A stretch of 23,440 nucleotides of DNA from a virus, in IMG/VR virus record IMGVR_UViG_3300020125_000164, positions 1 to 23,440 of that record. One strand, 5' to 3'. The position numbers were made by a program, and so were the translations under genes. Below are positions 6,171 to 13,715 of the stretch, piece after piece; the first letter of the stretch is position 1; each line of letters starts with the position of its first letter. The notes beneath the pieces are model-generated. The model was given only the letters and a program-made list of their open reading frames with translations. It was not told the DNA's origin and did no database searches.

Positions 6171-6199
6171 TTGACCCCGCTCCCGCACCATGCTATGGT
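6171..6199 (+). promoter_or_regulatory. promoter P4 with palindromic operator
   Basis: TTGACC (6171-6176), 17-base spacer, TATGGT (6194-6199); the 13-bp palindrome spans 6187-6199 and extends to 17 bp. It is back-to-back with P3; the two palindrome centres (6122 and 6193) are 71 bp apart. It drives the right arm from 6343 to 10979. Confidence 0.82.
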
Positions 6200-6342
6200 G
6201 CTCCCCGTCGAGGCCAACAATGACCCGCTCCACTTCAACCCCGCCGGCACCCTGCCCGGCTCCCCGTATCGCCACGGCCTCGACGCCGCGGTCGGCGGTA
6301 CGCGCGGAGCCGGGCTGTGTCCCCTGCGGAGGAGCAAAGCTA
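6200..6342 (+). other. leader region of P4, start-site ambiguity
   Basis: Two readings compete. (1) Untranslated leader before the strong GGAGGAG start at 6343. (2) An in-frame ATG at 6220, preceded by GAGG and about 14 bases from the predicted transcription start, adding a Pro/Thr-rich 41-residue extension ending GCVPCGGAKL. A third frame through 6359 has better third-position GC but no start codon inside the transcript. I favour (1) without being certain. Confidence 0.4.
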
Positions 6343-6819
6343 ATGATCCCGATTGGTGAGTACAGCAAGGCCGACATACTTGCCGCCCTTTACAACGCGT
6401 CACGTCCGCTGGGCCTGAGATTCCTGCACTACGACCCGACCCCTATGACACGCGAGGAGGCCGCGGCCCTCTTGGAGCAAACGACCTATTTCGACTACCT
6501 GAAGGGCCGGGTGATGAAGATCGATCTCCACGATGACGTGCTCGACCCGCGCCTGTATGACCGTGACAACGGCGACGGCGCCGCGGCGCGAGCGCTCGCC
6601 GCGTTGAGAGGAACGGGTCTGCCGGTCAACGCCGAGACCGCGGCAGCTCACAAGGCAGGCACCGCGCAGGCGGCGGCCACCGCCCGATCCCTGCTCGACA
6701 CGGAGACGCGCACCACCGAGGCCGACGGCGTCGGCGTGACGCGCCTTGGCCTCGCGGACGCGAAGGAGCGGCTGGCGCCGGCGATTGATGCCGCCGCGCC
6801 ACCGGCTCCCGAGCCCTGA
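6343..6819 (+). CDS. conserved phage protein with YDRDNG motif (158 aa)
   Basis: Start ATG 6343 follows GGAGGAG by 8 bases. Segments ILAALYNASRPLGL, FLHYDP, MTREEAAALLEQ, TYFDYLKGRVMKIDL and LDPRLYDRDNGDGAAARAL form a pattern I recall from small phage proteins of unknown function. In those a short N-terminal domain carries KGRVMKV and YDRDNG. The remaining C-terminal 70 residues are Ala-rich and helical. First gene of the P4 operon. Catalytic activity cannot be deduced; the DRDNG cluster could bind a metal. An N-terminal extension from 6220 remains possible. Confidence 0.8.
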   Translation: MIPIGEYSKADILAALYNASRPLGLRFLHYDPTPMTREEAAALLEQTTYFDYLKGRVMKIDLHDDVLDPRLYDRDNGDGAAARALAALRGTGLPVNAETAAAHKAGTAQAAATARSLLDTETRTTEADGVGVTRLGLADAKERLAPAIDAAAPPAPEP

Positions 6820-6857
6820 GCGCTTTTACCGCCGATCTCCGCGAAAGGATAAGCATC

Positions 6858-7097
6858 ATGCCCGTCAGTTCACACTTCTACGTCGGTGCCGTAGCGCTCG
6901 CGATTAGGATGCACAGGTCCATGGGCACTCAGGAGCGCGACTGGCTCGATGGCGACGGCAACCCCATGAGCCGACTCGCGGCCGACTTCAACGCCCAGGA
7001 GTTGGGCCTGGAGATGCGGCAGAACGGCGCGACATGGATGCTGTGCGACCGCGAGCCCGCGGCTGCCGCAGGGGCGGGCAATGAGGCAGAGGACTGA
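6858..7097 (+). CDS. hypothetical protein (79 aa)
   Basis: ATG at 6858 is preceded by AAAGGATAAGCATC, a good ribosome site, after a 38-base gap with no gene. The product starts MPVSSHFYVGAVALAIRMHR, contains ERDWLDGDGNPMSRLAADF and ends in an Ala/Gly/acidic tail. No recognised domain. The next gene starts two bases after the stop, so the two are co-translated in one operon. Confidence 0.72.
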   Translation: MPVSSHFYVGAVALAIRMHRSMGTQERDWLDGDGNPMSRLAADFNAQELGLEMRQNGATWMLCDREPAAAAGAGNEAED

Positions 7098-7099
7098 CC

Positions 7100-7549
7100 A
7101 TGGTCAAAGCGTCACTACTCCGCGGCCTCCACTACCGCAGGGTCGTCTATAGGCCCGGATTCGGGGTGTGTCGGTGCGAGGTCTGCTCGGCGGCATATGA
7201 AGCCTCCCGCGAGACGGCGGAGCCGCCGGATATGGGCGCGGCCGTCGCCGGATGCCTCTACCGCAATAGAGAGCAGGCTTTCGCGGATCAGTGGGCGCAC
7301 GAGCATCGCATCGGTGACTTGGCGCAGGAGCTAATGGTGCGCCCACCGAAGAAAGGGGAGCGCCGATCGCCCTTCGGATTTGATGGCGTCCTCGCCTTCT
7401 GGCTCACCTACCGTGAGCGAGTCATTCTGGCGACGGTTGTCCAGTGGCTCGGGTCGAATGTCGGTTTCGATTTCCTGCGGCAAGCTCTGGCGCGGTGCGG
7501 CTGCGAGATCGTAGAGAAGGATGCTGCTGCGAAACGGAGGAGCGCATGA
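7100..7549 (+). CDS. hypothetical protein with CRCEVC motif (149 aa)
   Basis: ATG 7100, two bases after the previous stop. The N-terminal part carries VCRCEVCSAAY and a later GCLY; the C-terminal part has FWLTYRERVILATVVQWLG and a terminal RCGCEIVEK. The clustered cysteines at both ends may form a zinc site, but the spacing does not match a family I know. The stop overlaps the start of the UmuD-prime-like gene (ATGA). Function unknown. Confidence 0.72.
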   Translation: MVKASLLRGLHYRRVVYRPGFGVCRCEVCSAAYEASRETAEPPDMGAAVAGCLYRNREQAFADQWAHEHRIGDLAQELMVRPPKKGERRSPFGFDGVLAFWLTYRERVILATVVQWLGSNVGFDFLRQALARCGCEIVEKDAAAKRRSA

Positions 7550-7941
7550 CCACCCCGCGCCCACCGATTGAGCCCGTGACCGGCGCCACCGAGCGTCTCG
7601 CCGTGCCGGGCCATCTCCTGTCCGGCTCAACAGCGGAGCATTACGTCCTCCGCGTAGTGGGCGAGTCGATGGTCGAGGAGGGGATCTACGACGGCGACTA
7701 CGTCGTCGTGCTCCGCGGTGAGGAGATCGTTCCCGGTGACCTGGTCGTCTGCCTGGTGGGCGACGATGCCACCATGAAGCGCTACTGGCCGGAGGGCGAC
7801 GTGATCCGGTTGCAGCCCGCTAACTCAGCGATGCATCCGATCTACGTCAAGCCGGAGGACTTTGAGGTCCGCGGCGTGGTCGTCGGGCTGATGCGCAAGT
7901 ATGCGCGAGGATTACCGCTATCATCCGAGAGGAAGCCCTAA
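7546..7941 (+). CDS. UmuD-prime-like S24 family protein, no HTH
   Basis: 131 aa. Clear LexA/UmuD-type S24 fold: VVGESMVEEGIYDGDYVVV with Ser41, DDATMKRYW with Lys78 (37 residues apart, as in LexA and UmuD), then IRLQPANSAMHPI. It has no DNA-binding domain, and the place where an Ala-Gly or Cys-Gly cleavage bond should sit (about residues 6-8) is Pro-Pro-Ile. It therefore resembles the processed form UmuD-prime, like HumD of phage P1, rather than a repressor. Likely role: modulating error-prone polymerase or the SOS response in the host cytosol. Start ATG overlaps the upstream stop, with GGAGGAGCGC before it. Confidence 0.88.
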   Translation: MTTPRPPIEPVTGATERLAVPGHLLSGSTAEHYVLRVVGESMVEEGIYDGDYVVVLRGEEIVPGDLVVCLVGDDATMKRYWPEGDVIRLQPANSAMHPIYVKPEDFEVRGVVVGLMRKYARGLPLSSERKP

Positions 7942-8562
7942 ATGATGTCACTAGAAGACGCGAAGCTATCACTTCGGCACAGGGTGGCTGCGGCAGAGGC
8001 GGAATGCACCCGCCTCCGCAACGAACTCCGCGACCGAGATACCCGTTACGAGGAGCAAGCCCTCCTCCTCCAAGAGCGCATGCAGGCCGCCGAGGAGGAA
8101 GCGCAGGCCCGCGGAGAGAGGCTAGCTGAAGCGCAGAAGCGCCTTGCCGAACTAGCAGCACAGCGGCCGGCGCCAGACCCCGGCGCCCCGATCCGCCTGA
8201 CGAGCGAGCCACTGCCGGACGGTCAGCACTGCGTCAATGTCATCTACGAGGCGCGCGGCCTCGGCTTTAGCTTGCTCGTAGAACCGGAAGTTGAGGCCAT
8301 CCTCCGCGAACTCGTCCGGGCTCACAACATCCTGCACGGAGAGGACGACGAAGACGATAGAGCCTTCGGCGTCGCGCTTCATGAGGCCGCTGGGCGGATG
8401 TACCGCCGGCAAGCGGACAAGGCGGCGCGCCGTGTCATTCATGAACTCATCGGCGAACGTCACACCGGGAAAGTCAACCTAGTCTCTGACATCATCTACG
8501 AGGAGATGGGCGCGGGCTCGCTCGTGCGCCCGGAGGATGAAGGCGAGGAGGCGGAGGCATGA
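7942..8562 (+). CDS. coiled-coil hypothetical protein (206 aa)
   Basis: ATG follows the previous TAA with no gap; GAGAGGAAG is the ribosome site. Residues about 5-78 are a continuous charged heptad coiled coil (RHRVAAAEAECTRLRNEL, EEEAQARGERLAEAQKRL). A Pro-rich linker and an alpha/beta domain follow, with HCVNVIYEARGLGFSLLV, an acidic GEDDEDDRAF and a helical RRQADKAARRVIHELIGE. It is probably an oligomer. No enzyme motif recognised. Confidence 0.78.
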   Translation: MMSLEDAKLSLRHRVAAAEAECTRLRNELRDRDTRYEEQALLLQERMQAAEEEAQARGERLAEAQKRLAELAAQRPAPDPGAPIRLTSEPLPDGQHCVNVIYEARGLGFSLLVEPEVEAILRELVRAHNILHGEDDEDDRAFGVALHEAAGRMYRRQADKAARRVIHELIGERHTGKVNLVSDIIYEEMGAGSLVRPEDEGEEAEA

Positions 8563-9854
8563 AAGCGTCAGCGCTGCTCACGCCAGAGGAGAAGAGGCTC
8601 CGTGACCTCGCCTGCAAGATCGCCGGTGATCTGTTCACCGGCGGGAGCGGTGATCTGGCGGACCGACTTGTTCTCGTGCGTGATGACTCGGGCCGCGACC
8701 TCGGCGGATGGGCGCTCGGTCCCGCAGTTGAGATAATCTTCCGGCGGCTGCGGGGTGAGGCCGTGAGCGGGCCGACGCGGGAGTACTGCGCGGAGCTCGC
8801 CGCCTTCCTGCGCGACTGCGCGGTGGAAGACGAGCGGTGCGAGTACCCACAGAGTGCCGGACGGTTCCGCGCTGCTGCCGATCTCCTGGACCGCTACCCC
8901 CTGCCCGCGGGCGAGGGGGAGCGGGCGGACCCGCTCACCACTACAGCACGCGGCCTTGCGGCCCATGAGCTGGTTTGTGTCCAGGTGCATAACGCCGCGA
9001 TTGAGGCAGCAGCCCTAATCGTCTGCCCTGAACCGCACGTTGAAGAGGAAGTGGAGTGCTCCGAGGTGGCGCGGCGCATTAGAGGTCTCAAGCGGCTATA
9101 TCGCAGCGCCGAGATTGAGGCGATGTTCGCGCGGCGGGAGACCCTTGCTGATATGCGGCTACGCTCGGCTGCGGAAGATCGTGAATTGGAAGCTCTGCGG
9201 GCGCGGATCGGGCAGCTACCGACCGCGCGCAGTCCCGCGGATCAGGAGGCCGCAGACGAGATCCGCCGCGCCGTCGCCCTCCTCCGGGCGCCCGCGGCAG
9301 AGCCGGCGCAGGATGGGGAGCGGGAGGCGCTGGCCACCTGGCTGAGGGGGCTGGGTGAGCAGCCGCAGTTCCGCCGCGCCGCCCACCTCATGCTCCATCC
9401 CGCAGCGGGGGTAGATCGTAAGGCCGTGCTAAGCGTCTTGACAGAAGAGCGCCGCACTGCTGCGGCCATCGAGTTCGCGACCCCGCATGGCATGGAAGCC
9501 GGCGCGGTTAGGGTCGCCGAAGCCGCTAGCGTCCAGCATAGGCGACTCATGGATCTGGCATTCGACGAGGCGTGCGATCGCGTCCGCGCCCTCCCGGAGA
9601 CCGAATCTGGCGGCGGTTGGCACTACCTCCCGGACCTGCCGCCTGAGCCATCTGAAGGTGAGGAGGTCTGGCTCGATATCTGGCGGTACTACCCACATAA
9701 GCCGGAGCTGCGCCCAGTCCGCGATGAGGTACCATGGCGCGGCGACGCAATCGATGGCCCGCAATTCCTCTTTCGCCACGGCTTCGCGACCTACTGTTGG
9801 CGACGGGCACAGCATGAGCCGCCGCCGATACCGGCACGAGAAGGGCAAGAATGA
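8559..9854 (+). CDS. large hypothetical protein with C-terminal DUF551-like domain (431 aa)
   Basis: Start ATG overlaps the preceding stop (ATGA). Most of the protein is helical and charged, with AVALLRAPAAEPAQDGE and EYCAELAAFLRDCAVE. The last 80 residues, from W354 (GGWHYLPDLPPEPSEGEEVW ... FATYCWRRAQHEPPP), resemble DUF551. That is a short phage-associated domain beginning W..v.d.lP and ending in a Trp-rich WxPLPxPP-like tail. The match is by eye and moderate. Function unknown. Confidence 0.75.
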   Translation: MKASALLTPEEKRLRDLACKIAGDLFTGGSGDLADRLVLVRDDSGRDLGGWALGPAVEIIFRRLRGEAVSGPTREYCAELAAFLRDCAVEDERCEYPQSAGRFRAAADLLDRYPLPAGEGERADPLTTTARGLAAHELVCVQVHNAAIEAAALIVCPEPHVEEEVECSEVARRIRGLKRLYRSAEIEAMFARRETLADMRLRSAAEDRELEALRARIGQLPTARSPADQEAADEIRRAVALLRAPAAEPAQDGEREALATWLRGLGEQPQFRRAAHLMLHPAAGVDRKAVLSVLTEERRTAAAIEFATPHGMEAGAVRVAEAASVQHRRLMDLAFDEACDRVRALPETESGGGWHYLPDLPPEPSEGEEVWLDIWRYYPHKPELRPVRDEVPWRGDAIDGPQFLFRHGFATYCWRRAQHEPPPIPAREGQE

Positions 9855-10075
9855 TACCGCAGCGAGCAGTAACCGAAGGCGCCGCCGAGCGCGCGATGGC
9901 TGATCTTGTCCGCCGCCTGACTGCCGCAGCGAATGACCTAGAGGACGCGTGGGCTGAATATGCGGGCGGCCGTAGCTATGTAGCCGACGGGATCATGGAC
10001 CTCCGCGAGAGGCTCGCGCCCTGCCTCGAATCGGCCCGTGAGCTAGCGGCCTACATGAGAGAGGACCGGGGATAA
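9851..10075 (+). CDS. helical hypothetical protein (74 aa)
   Basis: ATG at 9851 overlaps the upstream stop as ATGA. The product is all-helical: ERAMADLVRRLTAAANDLED, RSYVADGIMDLRERLAPCLE and ARELAAYMRED. A second in-frame ATG gives a shorter version beginning at MADLVRRL. No known domain; a small helical-bundle adaptor is one guess. The spacing to the next gene is three bases. Confidence 0.68.
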   Translation: MIPQRAVTEGAAERAMADLVRRLTAAANDLEDAWAEYAGGRSYVADGIMDLRERLAPCLESARELAAYMREDRG

Positions 10076-10078
10076 GCC

Positions 10079-10351
10079 ATGCATGCGGGATGGGAGTGGA
10101 CACTGAGCAAGCACCGATGGCGGAAGACGCCGCACGGCTACAAGAAGTGCGCTGTCTGCGGCTGGCGAATGCGGACGTTCCGCCGGGCCGCGCTCCCGAA
10201 TCCCTTCCGGCTCCGCACGCCGCAAGGCGCGAAAGGCGTGACGGTGCGGCAATACTCGATTGACGGCACGGTCTGGCGGGAGGAGCGAGAGTTCTATCTG
10301 GTGACGAAGTGCCGCGGGAAACTGCCCCGCGGATTGGAGGGTCGGGGATGA
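10079..10351 (+). CDS. basic protein with single CxxC knuckle (90 aa)
   Basis: ATG 10079, with GGGGATAAGCC before it. The product has HRWRKTPHGYKKCAVCGWRM, a lone CxxC flanked by many basic residues and by two histidines, plus a later KCRGK. A CCHC or CCHH zinc site is possible. The charge suggests nucleic-acid contact. The stop overlaps the following ATG (ATGA). No family recognised. Confidence 0.72.
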   Translation: MHAGWEWTLSKHRWRKTPHGYKKCAVCGWRMRTFRRAALPNPFRLRTPQGAKGVTVRQYSIDGTVWREEREFYLVTKCRGKLPRGLEGRG

Positions 10352-10683
10352 GCACCTCATACAACTACCTGCGCCCGCCAGTGACCGCGCTCCGTCTGGT
10401 CGAGAGGAAACCTCACGACCTCTTGACAGTATGGGAGTCCGGGGCGAACGCGGGCACCTTGACACTCTCCGCGGGAACGGGGCGACGTATCGCGCTCATG
10501 CTCGCGGAAGACGAGGACGATGCCCGCTGCCCGATGCGAACGCTCGGTGGCCCCAACGGCGCCATCATGGTCGTCGAAAACGTCCGCGGCCTTGATCCCG
10601 GCTTGCAGCTCATCAGCGAGACCGGCTTACCGTTCACGGTCGCTGAAATCCGTGCCATGGCGAGAGAGGGACGCGAGCCATGA
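10348..10683 (+). CDS. hypothetical protein (111 aa)
   Basis: ATG at 10348 overlaps the previous TGA. The open frame extends back to 10309, but the upstream ATG there would overlap the previous gene by over 40 bases without a better site. The product, beginning MSTSYNYLRPPVTALRLVER, has TLTLSAGTGRRIALMLAEDE and a C-terminal PFTVAEIRAMAREG. The SAGTGRR segment is not a P-loop (no Lys). Function unknown. Confidence 0.72.
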   Translation: MSTSYNYLRPPVTALRLVERKPHDLLTVWESGANAGTLTLSAGTGRRIALMLAEDEDDARCPMRTLGGPNGAIMVVENVRGLDPGLQLISETGLPFTVAEIRAMAREGREP

Positions 10684-10979
10684 CCCAATACCTCGGTCGG
10701 TGTTTTCGCATCGGAGTCGCAACGCTCCTGGAGATCACAGGAGCCGCGCTCTCGGGATGGGGCGCCGCGCTTCACCACGCACGCCCGATGGGCGTCGGCC
10801 TCCTCCTCTTCGCCCTCGCCATCGGAATTATTTGGAGCATGCCTGACACCGATTCTTCGCCGGTCTCGTCGTGGCTCCGCGCCATGCGTTACCTGCCGAA
10901 GCGCTTCAAGCCTTGGGCGTTGGGCAAGGCGATGGCCGCGAATCGAGTCGAGCGCGTGGATTCCGAAGATTCCCGTTGA
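10680..10979 (+). CDS. membrane protein, two predicted spans (99 aa)
   Basis: ATG overlaps the upstream stop (ATGA). Hydrophobic stretches at about residues 10-30 (IGVATLLEITGAALSGWGAA) and 37-54 (MGVGLLLFALAIGIIWSM) predict two transmembrane helices with a short basic loop (HHARP). A basic cytosolic tail follows (KRFKPWALGKAMAANRVER). Its TGA stop is embedded in the -35 of P5. Last gene of the P4 operon; role unknown. Confidence 0.75.
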   Translation: MTQYLGRCFRIGVATLLEITGAALSGWGAALHHARPMGVGLLLFALAIGIIWSMPDTDSSPVSSWLRAMRYLPKRFKPWALGKAMAANRVERVDSEDSR

Positions 10980-11004
10980 CACCCCCGGCGCACCATGCTA
11001 TGGT
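10976..11004 (+). promoter_or_regulatory. promoter P5 with palindromic operator
   Basis: Perfect TTGACA (10976-10981), 17-base spacer, TATGGT (10999-11004); palindrome 10992-11004. The previous gene's TGA (10977-10979) lies in the -35. The next ATG is at 11012, 8 bases after the -10, predicting a leaderless mRNA. Confidence 0.85.
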
Positions 11005-11011
11005 AGGCGCC

Positions 11012-11527
11012 ATGGACACCTACAACGGTACAGGTGAGCTGAAAGAGATGGGCGACGGAGCCTTGACGGCCCGCGAGTACGATGCCGCCGTGGAGCAGCT
11101 ACTACGTCACCAGCGGCGCGAGATGGGCGCTGCGCTCTCTGCGGTAGAGACTGATCCCGTCCGGCGCGCAAGGCTCTGGCGCGCCTATTCGCCCTGGCAG
11201 CGGGACATCCCGTCCGCCCTGCGCGGAGAGGTCGCCCCCTGCGTCGAGTGTGGCGAATGGGCGCCCCTCCACGGTCAGTGCCCCGATGGGCACCAAGCCG
11301 ACGCAACACGCGTATCCTGCCCCGAGGGATGCGACCACGGGGATGTCCGCCACGCCGAGGTAGACGCCTCTGGCTGTTGGGAGAGCGAGCCCTGCGCGTG
11401 TGATACCTGCGGCGGTGTGGGCACGATCCCCGCCGACGAGACGGACGAAGGATGGTTGCGGATCTACTTCCTGCGCGCGCTGGCCCATGTGCGCGCGCAT
11501 GGCTTCGACTTGAAGGTGCGGCGGTGA
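11012..11527 (+). CDS. cysteine-rich protein, probably leaderless (171 aa)
   Basis: ATG 11012 lies at the predicted P5 transcription start and has no ribosome site. An in-frame ATG three codons earlier falls within the -10 and is excluded. The C-terminal half is rich in Cys: PCVECGEW, HGQCPDGH, SCPEGCDHGD, SGCWESEPCACDTCGGVG. The last piece is a CxxCxGxG-type knuckle like those of DnaJ zinc domains; at least two zinc sites are likely. The N-terminal half is helical (EYDAAVEQLLRHQRREMG). Function unknown. First gene of the P5 operon, coupled to the next by GTGA. Confidence 0.78.
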   Translation: MDTYNGTGELKEMGDGALTAREYDAAVEQLLRHQRREMGAALSAVETDPVRRARLWRAYSPWQRDIPSALRGEVAPCVECGEWAPLHGQCPDGHQADATRVSCPEGCDHGDVRHAEVDASGCWESEPCACDTCGGVGTIPADETDEGWLRIYFLRALAHVRAHGFDLKVRR

Positions 11528-11811
11528 TCTCGCTCGAGCACTGCCGGGCGATCTCCCGTCTTCTCGACGGCGGGCGTGCCGCCGCGGATCATCATCTCTA
11601 CTACCGAGCGGTGAATCGAGCAGCAGGAATTATCGCTGGCGCGATTACGGCGTGGTATGCGACACCAGATACAGTTGCGCGCGCCGCCGAGGACATGATT
11701 TCCGACCTCGAAAGCTCGATGGGCGGTGACCTCCTCGGCTACGGAGGCCGCCCTTTGTTCCCGGCGTTGCGGAAGAGGGTGGCGGAGACACTCGTCGAGA
11801 TGGGCTACTGA
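11524..11811 (+). CDS. helical hypothetical protein (95 aa)
   Basis: GTG start at 11524 overlapping the previous stop as GTGA; the longer frame from 11452 is a shadow of the Cys-rich gene. The product contains HCRAISRLLDGGRAAADHHL and AAEDMISDLESSMGGDLLGY, mostly helical. No motif recognised. It shares one base with the next gene (TGATG). Confidence 0.7.
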   Translation: MISLEHCRAISRLLDGGRAAADHHLYYRAVNRAAGIIAGAITAWYATPDTVARAAEDMISDLESSMGGDLLGYGGRPLFPALRKRVAETLVEMGY

Positions 11812-12146
11812 TGCCCGCGCCGACCGCCAGCGCTCCTCGGCCAGCGGAGGCGAGAGATGATGAAGAGTCGCCCCTGCTCGACCGCCCGCGGCAGATCGTC
11901 CTGGTACGCATGGTCGAGGACTGGCGGCTCGCCGAGCCCGGACGGATTGCGAGAACTGACCTCGGCGAACGGCCCAAGATCGAGATCTATCATCGGCCAG
12001 AGGCGTGCATGTGGTTGCGCCGCGGCACGGCGGCCGACGTCGCCAATGCCCGCGAATTCGCAAAGCGAGAGGGCTACCAGGTTCGGATATATGGCACTAC
12101 GGAGCGTGATCCGCTCGGGCGCGCCAAGCGCGAGGCAAGCAAATGA
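11811..12146 (+). CDS. hypothetical protein (111 aa)
   Basis: ATG 11811 in a TGATG junction. The N-terminal 30 residues are Ala/Pro-rich and probably disordered. The rest is alpha/beta, with RQIVLVRMVEDWRL, KIEIYHRPEACMWL and ADVANAREFAKREGYQVRIY. This reads like a small domain of the kind seen near phage early promoters, but I cannot name it. The stop overlaps the next ATG. Confidence 0.7.
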   Translation: MPAPTASAPRPAEARDDEESPLLDRPRQIVLVRMVEDWRLAEPGRIARTDLGERPKIEIYHRPEACMWLRRGTAADVANAREFAKREGYQVRIYGTTERDPLGRAKREASK

Positions 12147-12709
12147 CCTACATGGAAGAGCAACTGACTATGGCGACACCCATTCCCGCCAAGCGGCCCA
12201 AGCCGATGGATCGATGGGTGACGCTCGCCACCGCCGCCGAGCTGGCGAAGCGCCTGACGAGGCATGATGCCGAATCCCTTCCCGAGAGTGAGAGCGCGAA
12301 AGTGGCAGCACAGATCGCCGATGTTCTCGGGTTGGGCGACGGCTACGAAATCGCCAAAGCTTTAGAGGACGGCCACGGATGGTCTCCCAACATGGAGATT
12401 GCGGAGATTCTTGACCACGCGACGTCCATCCGCTACGGCCTGGTCGAGAAGGCGGAGGAGGAATGGTTCTCCGCCCGCAAGCCCGCGCTCCTGCCGGTAG
12501 GCACCCGCGTCGCCTTCGACACCTACGAGGTGAAGACATGGAAGCCGATCCGCGTAGAAGGCGTGATCCGCTCCGTTGACGACAAGCACGGCCGCTACGC
12601 CGTAGCCTGCCCCTCGCTCGGCCACCTGGGCGATGAAGACGTGGCAGCGCACAAGTGCGGCACCCACGGGAGCGTCGTCAACTATGAGGACGCGGAGCCG
12701 CTACCGTGA
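12143..12709 (+). CDS. hypothetical protein (188 aa)
   Basis: ATG at 12143 in an ATGA overlap. Internal in-frame ATGs at codons 4 and 10 are alternatives. The N-terminal two thirds are helical (LATAAELAKRLTRHDAES, KVAAQIADVLGLGDGYEIA). The C-terminal third is a beta-rich module, LLPVGTRVAFDTYEV with VEGVIRSVDDKHGRYAV, resembling a small SH3- or Tudor-like barrel. His/Cys in AAHKCGTHG could bind a metal. No family recognised. Confidence 0.72.
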   Translation: MTYMEEQLTMATPIPAKRPKPMDRWVTLATAAELAKRLTRHDAESLPESESAKVAAQIADVLGLGDGYEIAKALEDGHGWSPNMEIAEILDHATSIRYGLVEKAEEEWFSARKPALLPVGTRVAFDTYEVKTWKPIRVEGVIRSVDDKHGRYAVACPSLGHLGDEDVAAHKCGTHGSVVNYEDAEPLP

Positions 12710-13377
12710 GGCGATCCCGCCATACTGAATGCGTGCCCCGCGAGCGGCCCATAATCTTCTCGGGCGAGAGCGTGCGGGCCATCATCGCCGGCACGAAGAA
12801 TCAAACGCGGCGGGTCGCGCGGGGGCTAAGCGACGAGCAATCAGCGATCCGGCAGCGCTTCCCGAATCAACAGGGATGTCCGTACGGAATGCCCGGCACT
12901 CGGCTCTGGGCGCGAGAGGCATGGCGCCCCGTCGAGCGCTCAACCAATGACGGATGGACGGCGATTGAATACCGCGCGGACGGCGCGATTGGCAAGCGTT
13001 ACTGGCGGAACGCAGATCCCGCGCGCCAGCTAGCCGCTCGCGCCCTTGACCCCGACCGCCACTGGCGATCGCCGCTCTTCCTGCCCCGCTGGGCTTCGCG
13101 CCTCCTCCTAGAGGTCGATTCCATCCGCGTCGAGCGCCTTCAGGAGATCAGCGAGGAGGACGCGCGAGCCGAGGGCGTGACGCAGACATTCGCCGAGCGC
13201 TTCGCTGAGTTCAGCGCCGAGCAGTGCTTGACTTCTGGCGAACTCGCAAGCTCACGGCCCTACGCGGCATCCTACGCCGTCGCATGGGATGAGTTGAACG
13301 ACGAACGCGCCACCTGGAAAAGCGATCCATGGGTTTGGGTGCTCTCGTTTCATGTCATCCAGGGGAGCGATCGGTGA
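12706..13377 (+). CDS. ASCH-like phage protein (223 aa)
   Basis: Strong match by eye to a phage ASCH-domain family. It has RPIIFSGESVRAIIAGTKNQ-TRR near the N-terminus, CPYGMPGTRLWAREAW, then SPLFLPRWASRLLLEVDSIR and VERLQEISEEDARAEGV, and a terminal WVWVLSFHVI. ASCH domains have a PUA-like beta barrel and are thought to bind RNA or modified nucleotides; some hydrolyse modified cytidines. The start is GTG 12706 in a GTGA overlap; a second GTG at 12733, just before the conserved RERPIIF, is equally possible. Cytosolic; role in the phage unknown. Confidence 0.82.
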   Translation: MRRSRHTECVPRERPIIFSGESVRAIIAGTKNQTRRVARGLSDEQSAIRQRFPNQQGCPYGMPGTRLWAREAWRPVERSTNDGWTAIEYRADGAIGKRYWRNADPARQLAARALDPDRHWRSPLFLPRWASRLLLEVDSIRVERLQEISEEDARAEGVTQTFAERFAEFSAEQCLTSGELASSRPYAASYAVAWDELNDERATWKSDPWVWVLSFHVIQGSDR

Positions 13378-13715
13378 CCGCCGACACCTTAACCGTGACC
13401 GTCCCCCTCGCCGGCCTAGAGGAGGTCATACGACGCCAGGTCGAGCAGTCCTTCGCAGACGGCCACTACCGAGACGATCGCGCTGCGGGTCGTGTCCATC
13501 TCGCGGAGAAGGCAGCAACCGCGGTGCGCGAGTTCGTCCGCACCTACGACGTGAGCGCCCAGGTCGCCGCAATCGCTCCGGCCCTTGCCGAGCAGATCGT
13601 GCGCGAGGAGACCGCCGCCTACCTGGCTAAAGCCGTCCGCAAGGAGCTGAAGGCCATGCAGGAGTCCGGCGAGATCGGGAAGGTCATCTCCGCCGTAGTC
13701 CGGGGAGACCTCTAG
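13374..13715 (+). CDS. helical hypothetical protein (113 aa)
   Basis: GTG start at 13374 in GTGA overlap with the ASCH gene; the frame open from 13329 is out of the real start. The product is nearly all helix: GLEEVIRRQVEQSFADGHY, RVHLAEKAATAVREFVRTYD, EQIVREETAAYLAKAVRKEL. It is heptad-like and probably oligomeric. The next gene shares one base (TAGTG). No function assigned. Confidence 0.72.
   Translation: MTADTLTVTVPLAGLEEVIRRQVEQSFADGHYRDDRAAGRVHLAEKAATAVREFVRTYDVSAQVAAIAPALAEQIVREETAAYLAKAVRKELKAMQESGEIGKVISAVVRGDL

Noticed and set aside
6171-6359. Plus-strand frame with high third-position GC before the YDRDNG gene
   Set aside because: Its only ATGs lie in or before the P4 -10, so they would not be transcribed from P4; kept only as a finding about ambiguity.
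5693-6403. 236-codon minus-strand frame extending upstream of the zinc protein
   Set aside because: It would cross both divergent promoters and read through 5896-6108, whose own frame is supported by an ATGA overlap.
7546-7941. LexA/CI-like phage repressor binding the palindromes
   Set aside because: The protein lacks any DNA-binding domain, so it cannot be the operator-reading repressor by itself.
10436-10470. TTGACA-like hexamers inside genes (for example at 10422-10427 and 10459-10464)
   Set aside because: No -10 hexamer at correct spacing and no palindrome; chance matches within coding sequence.
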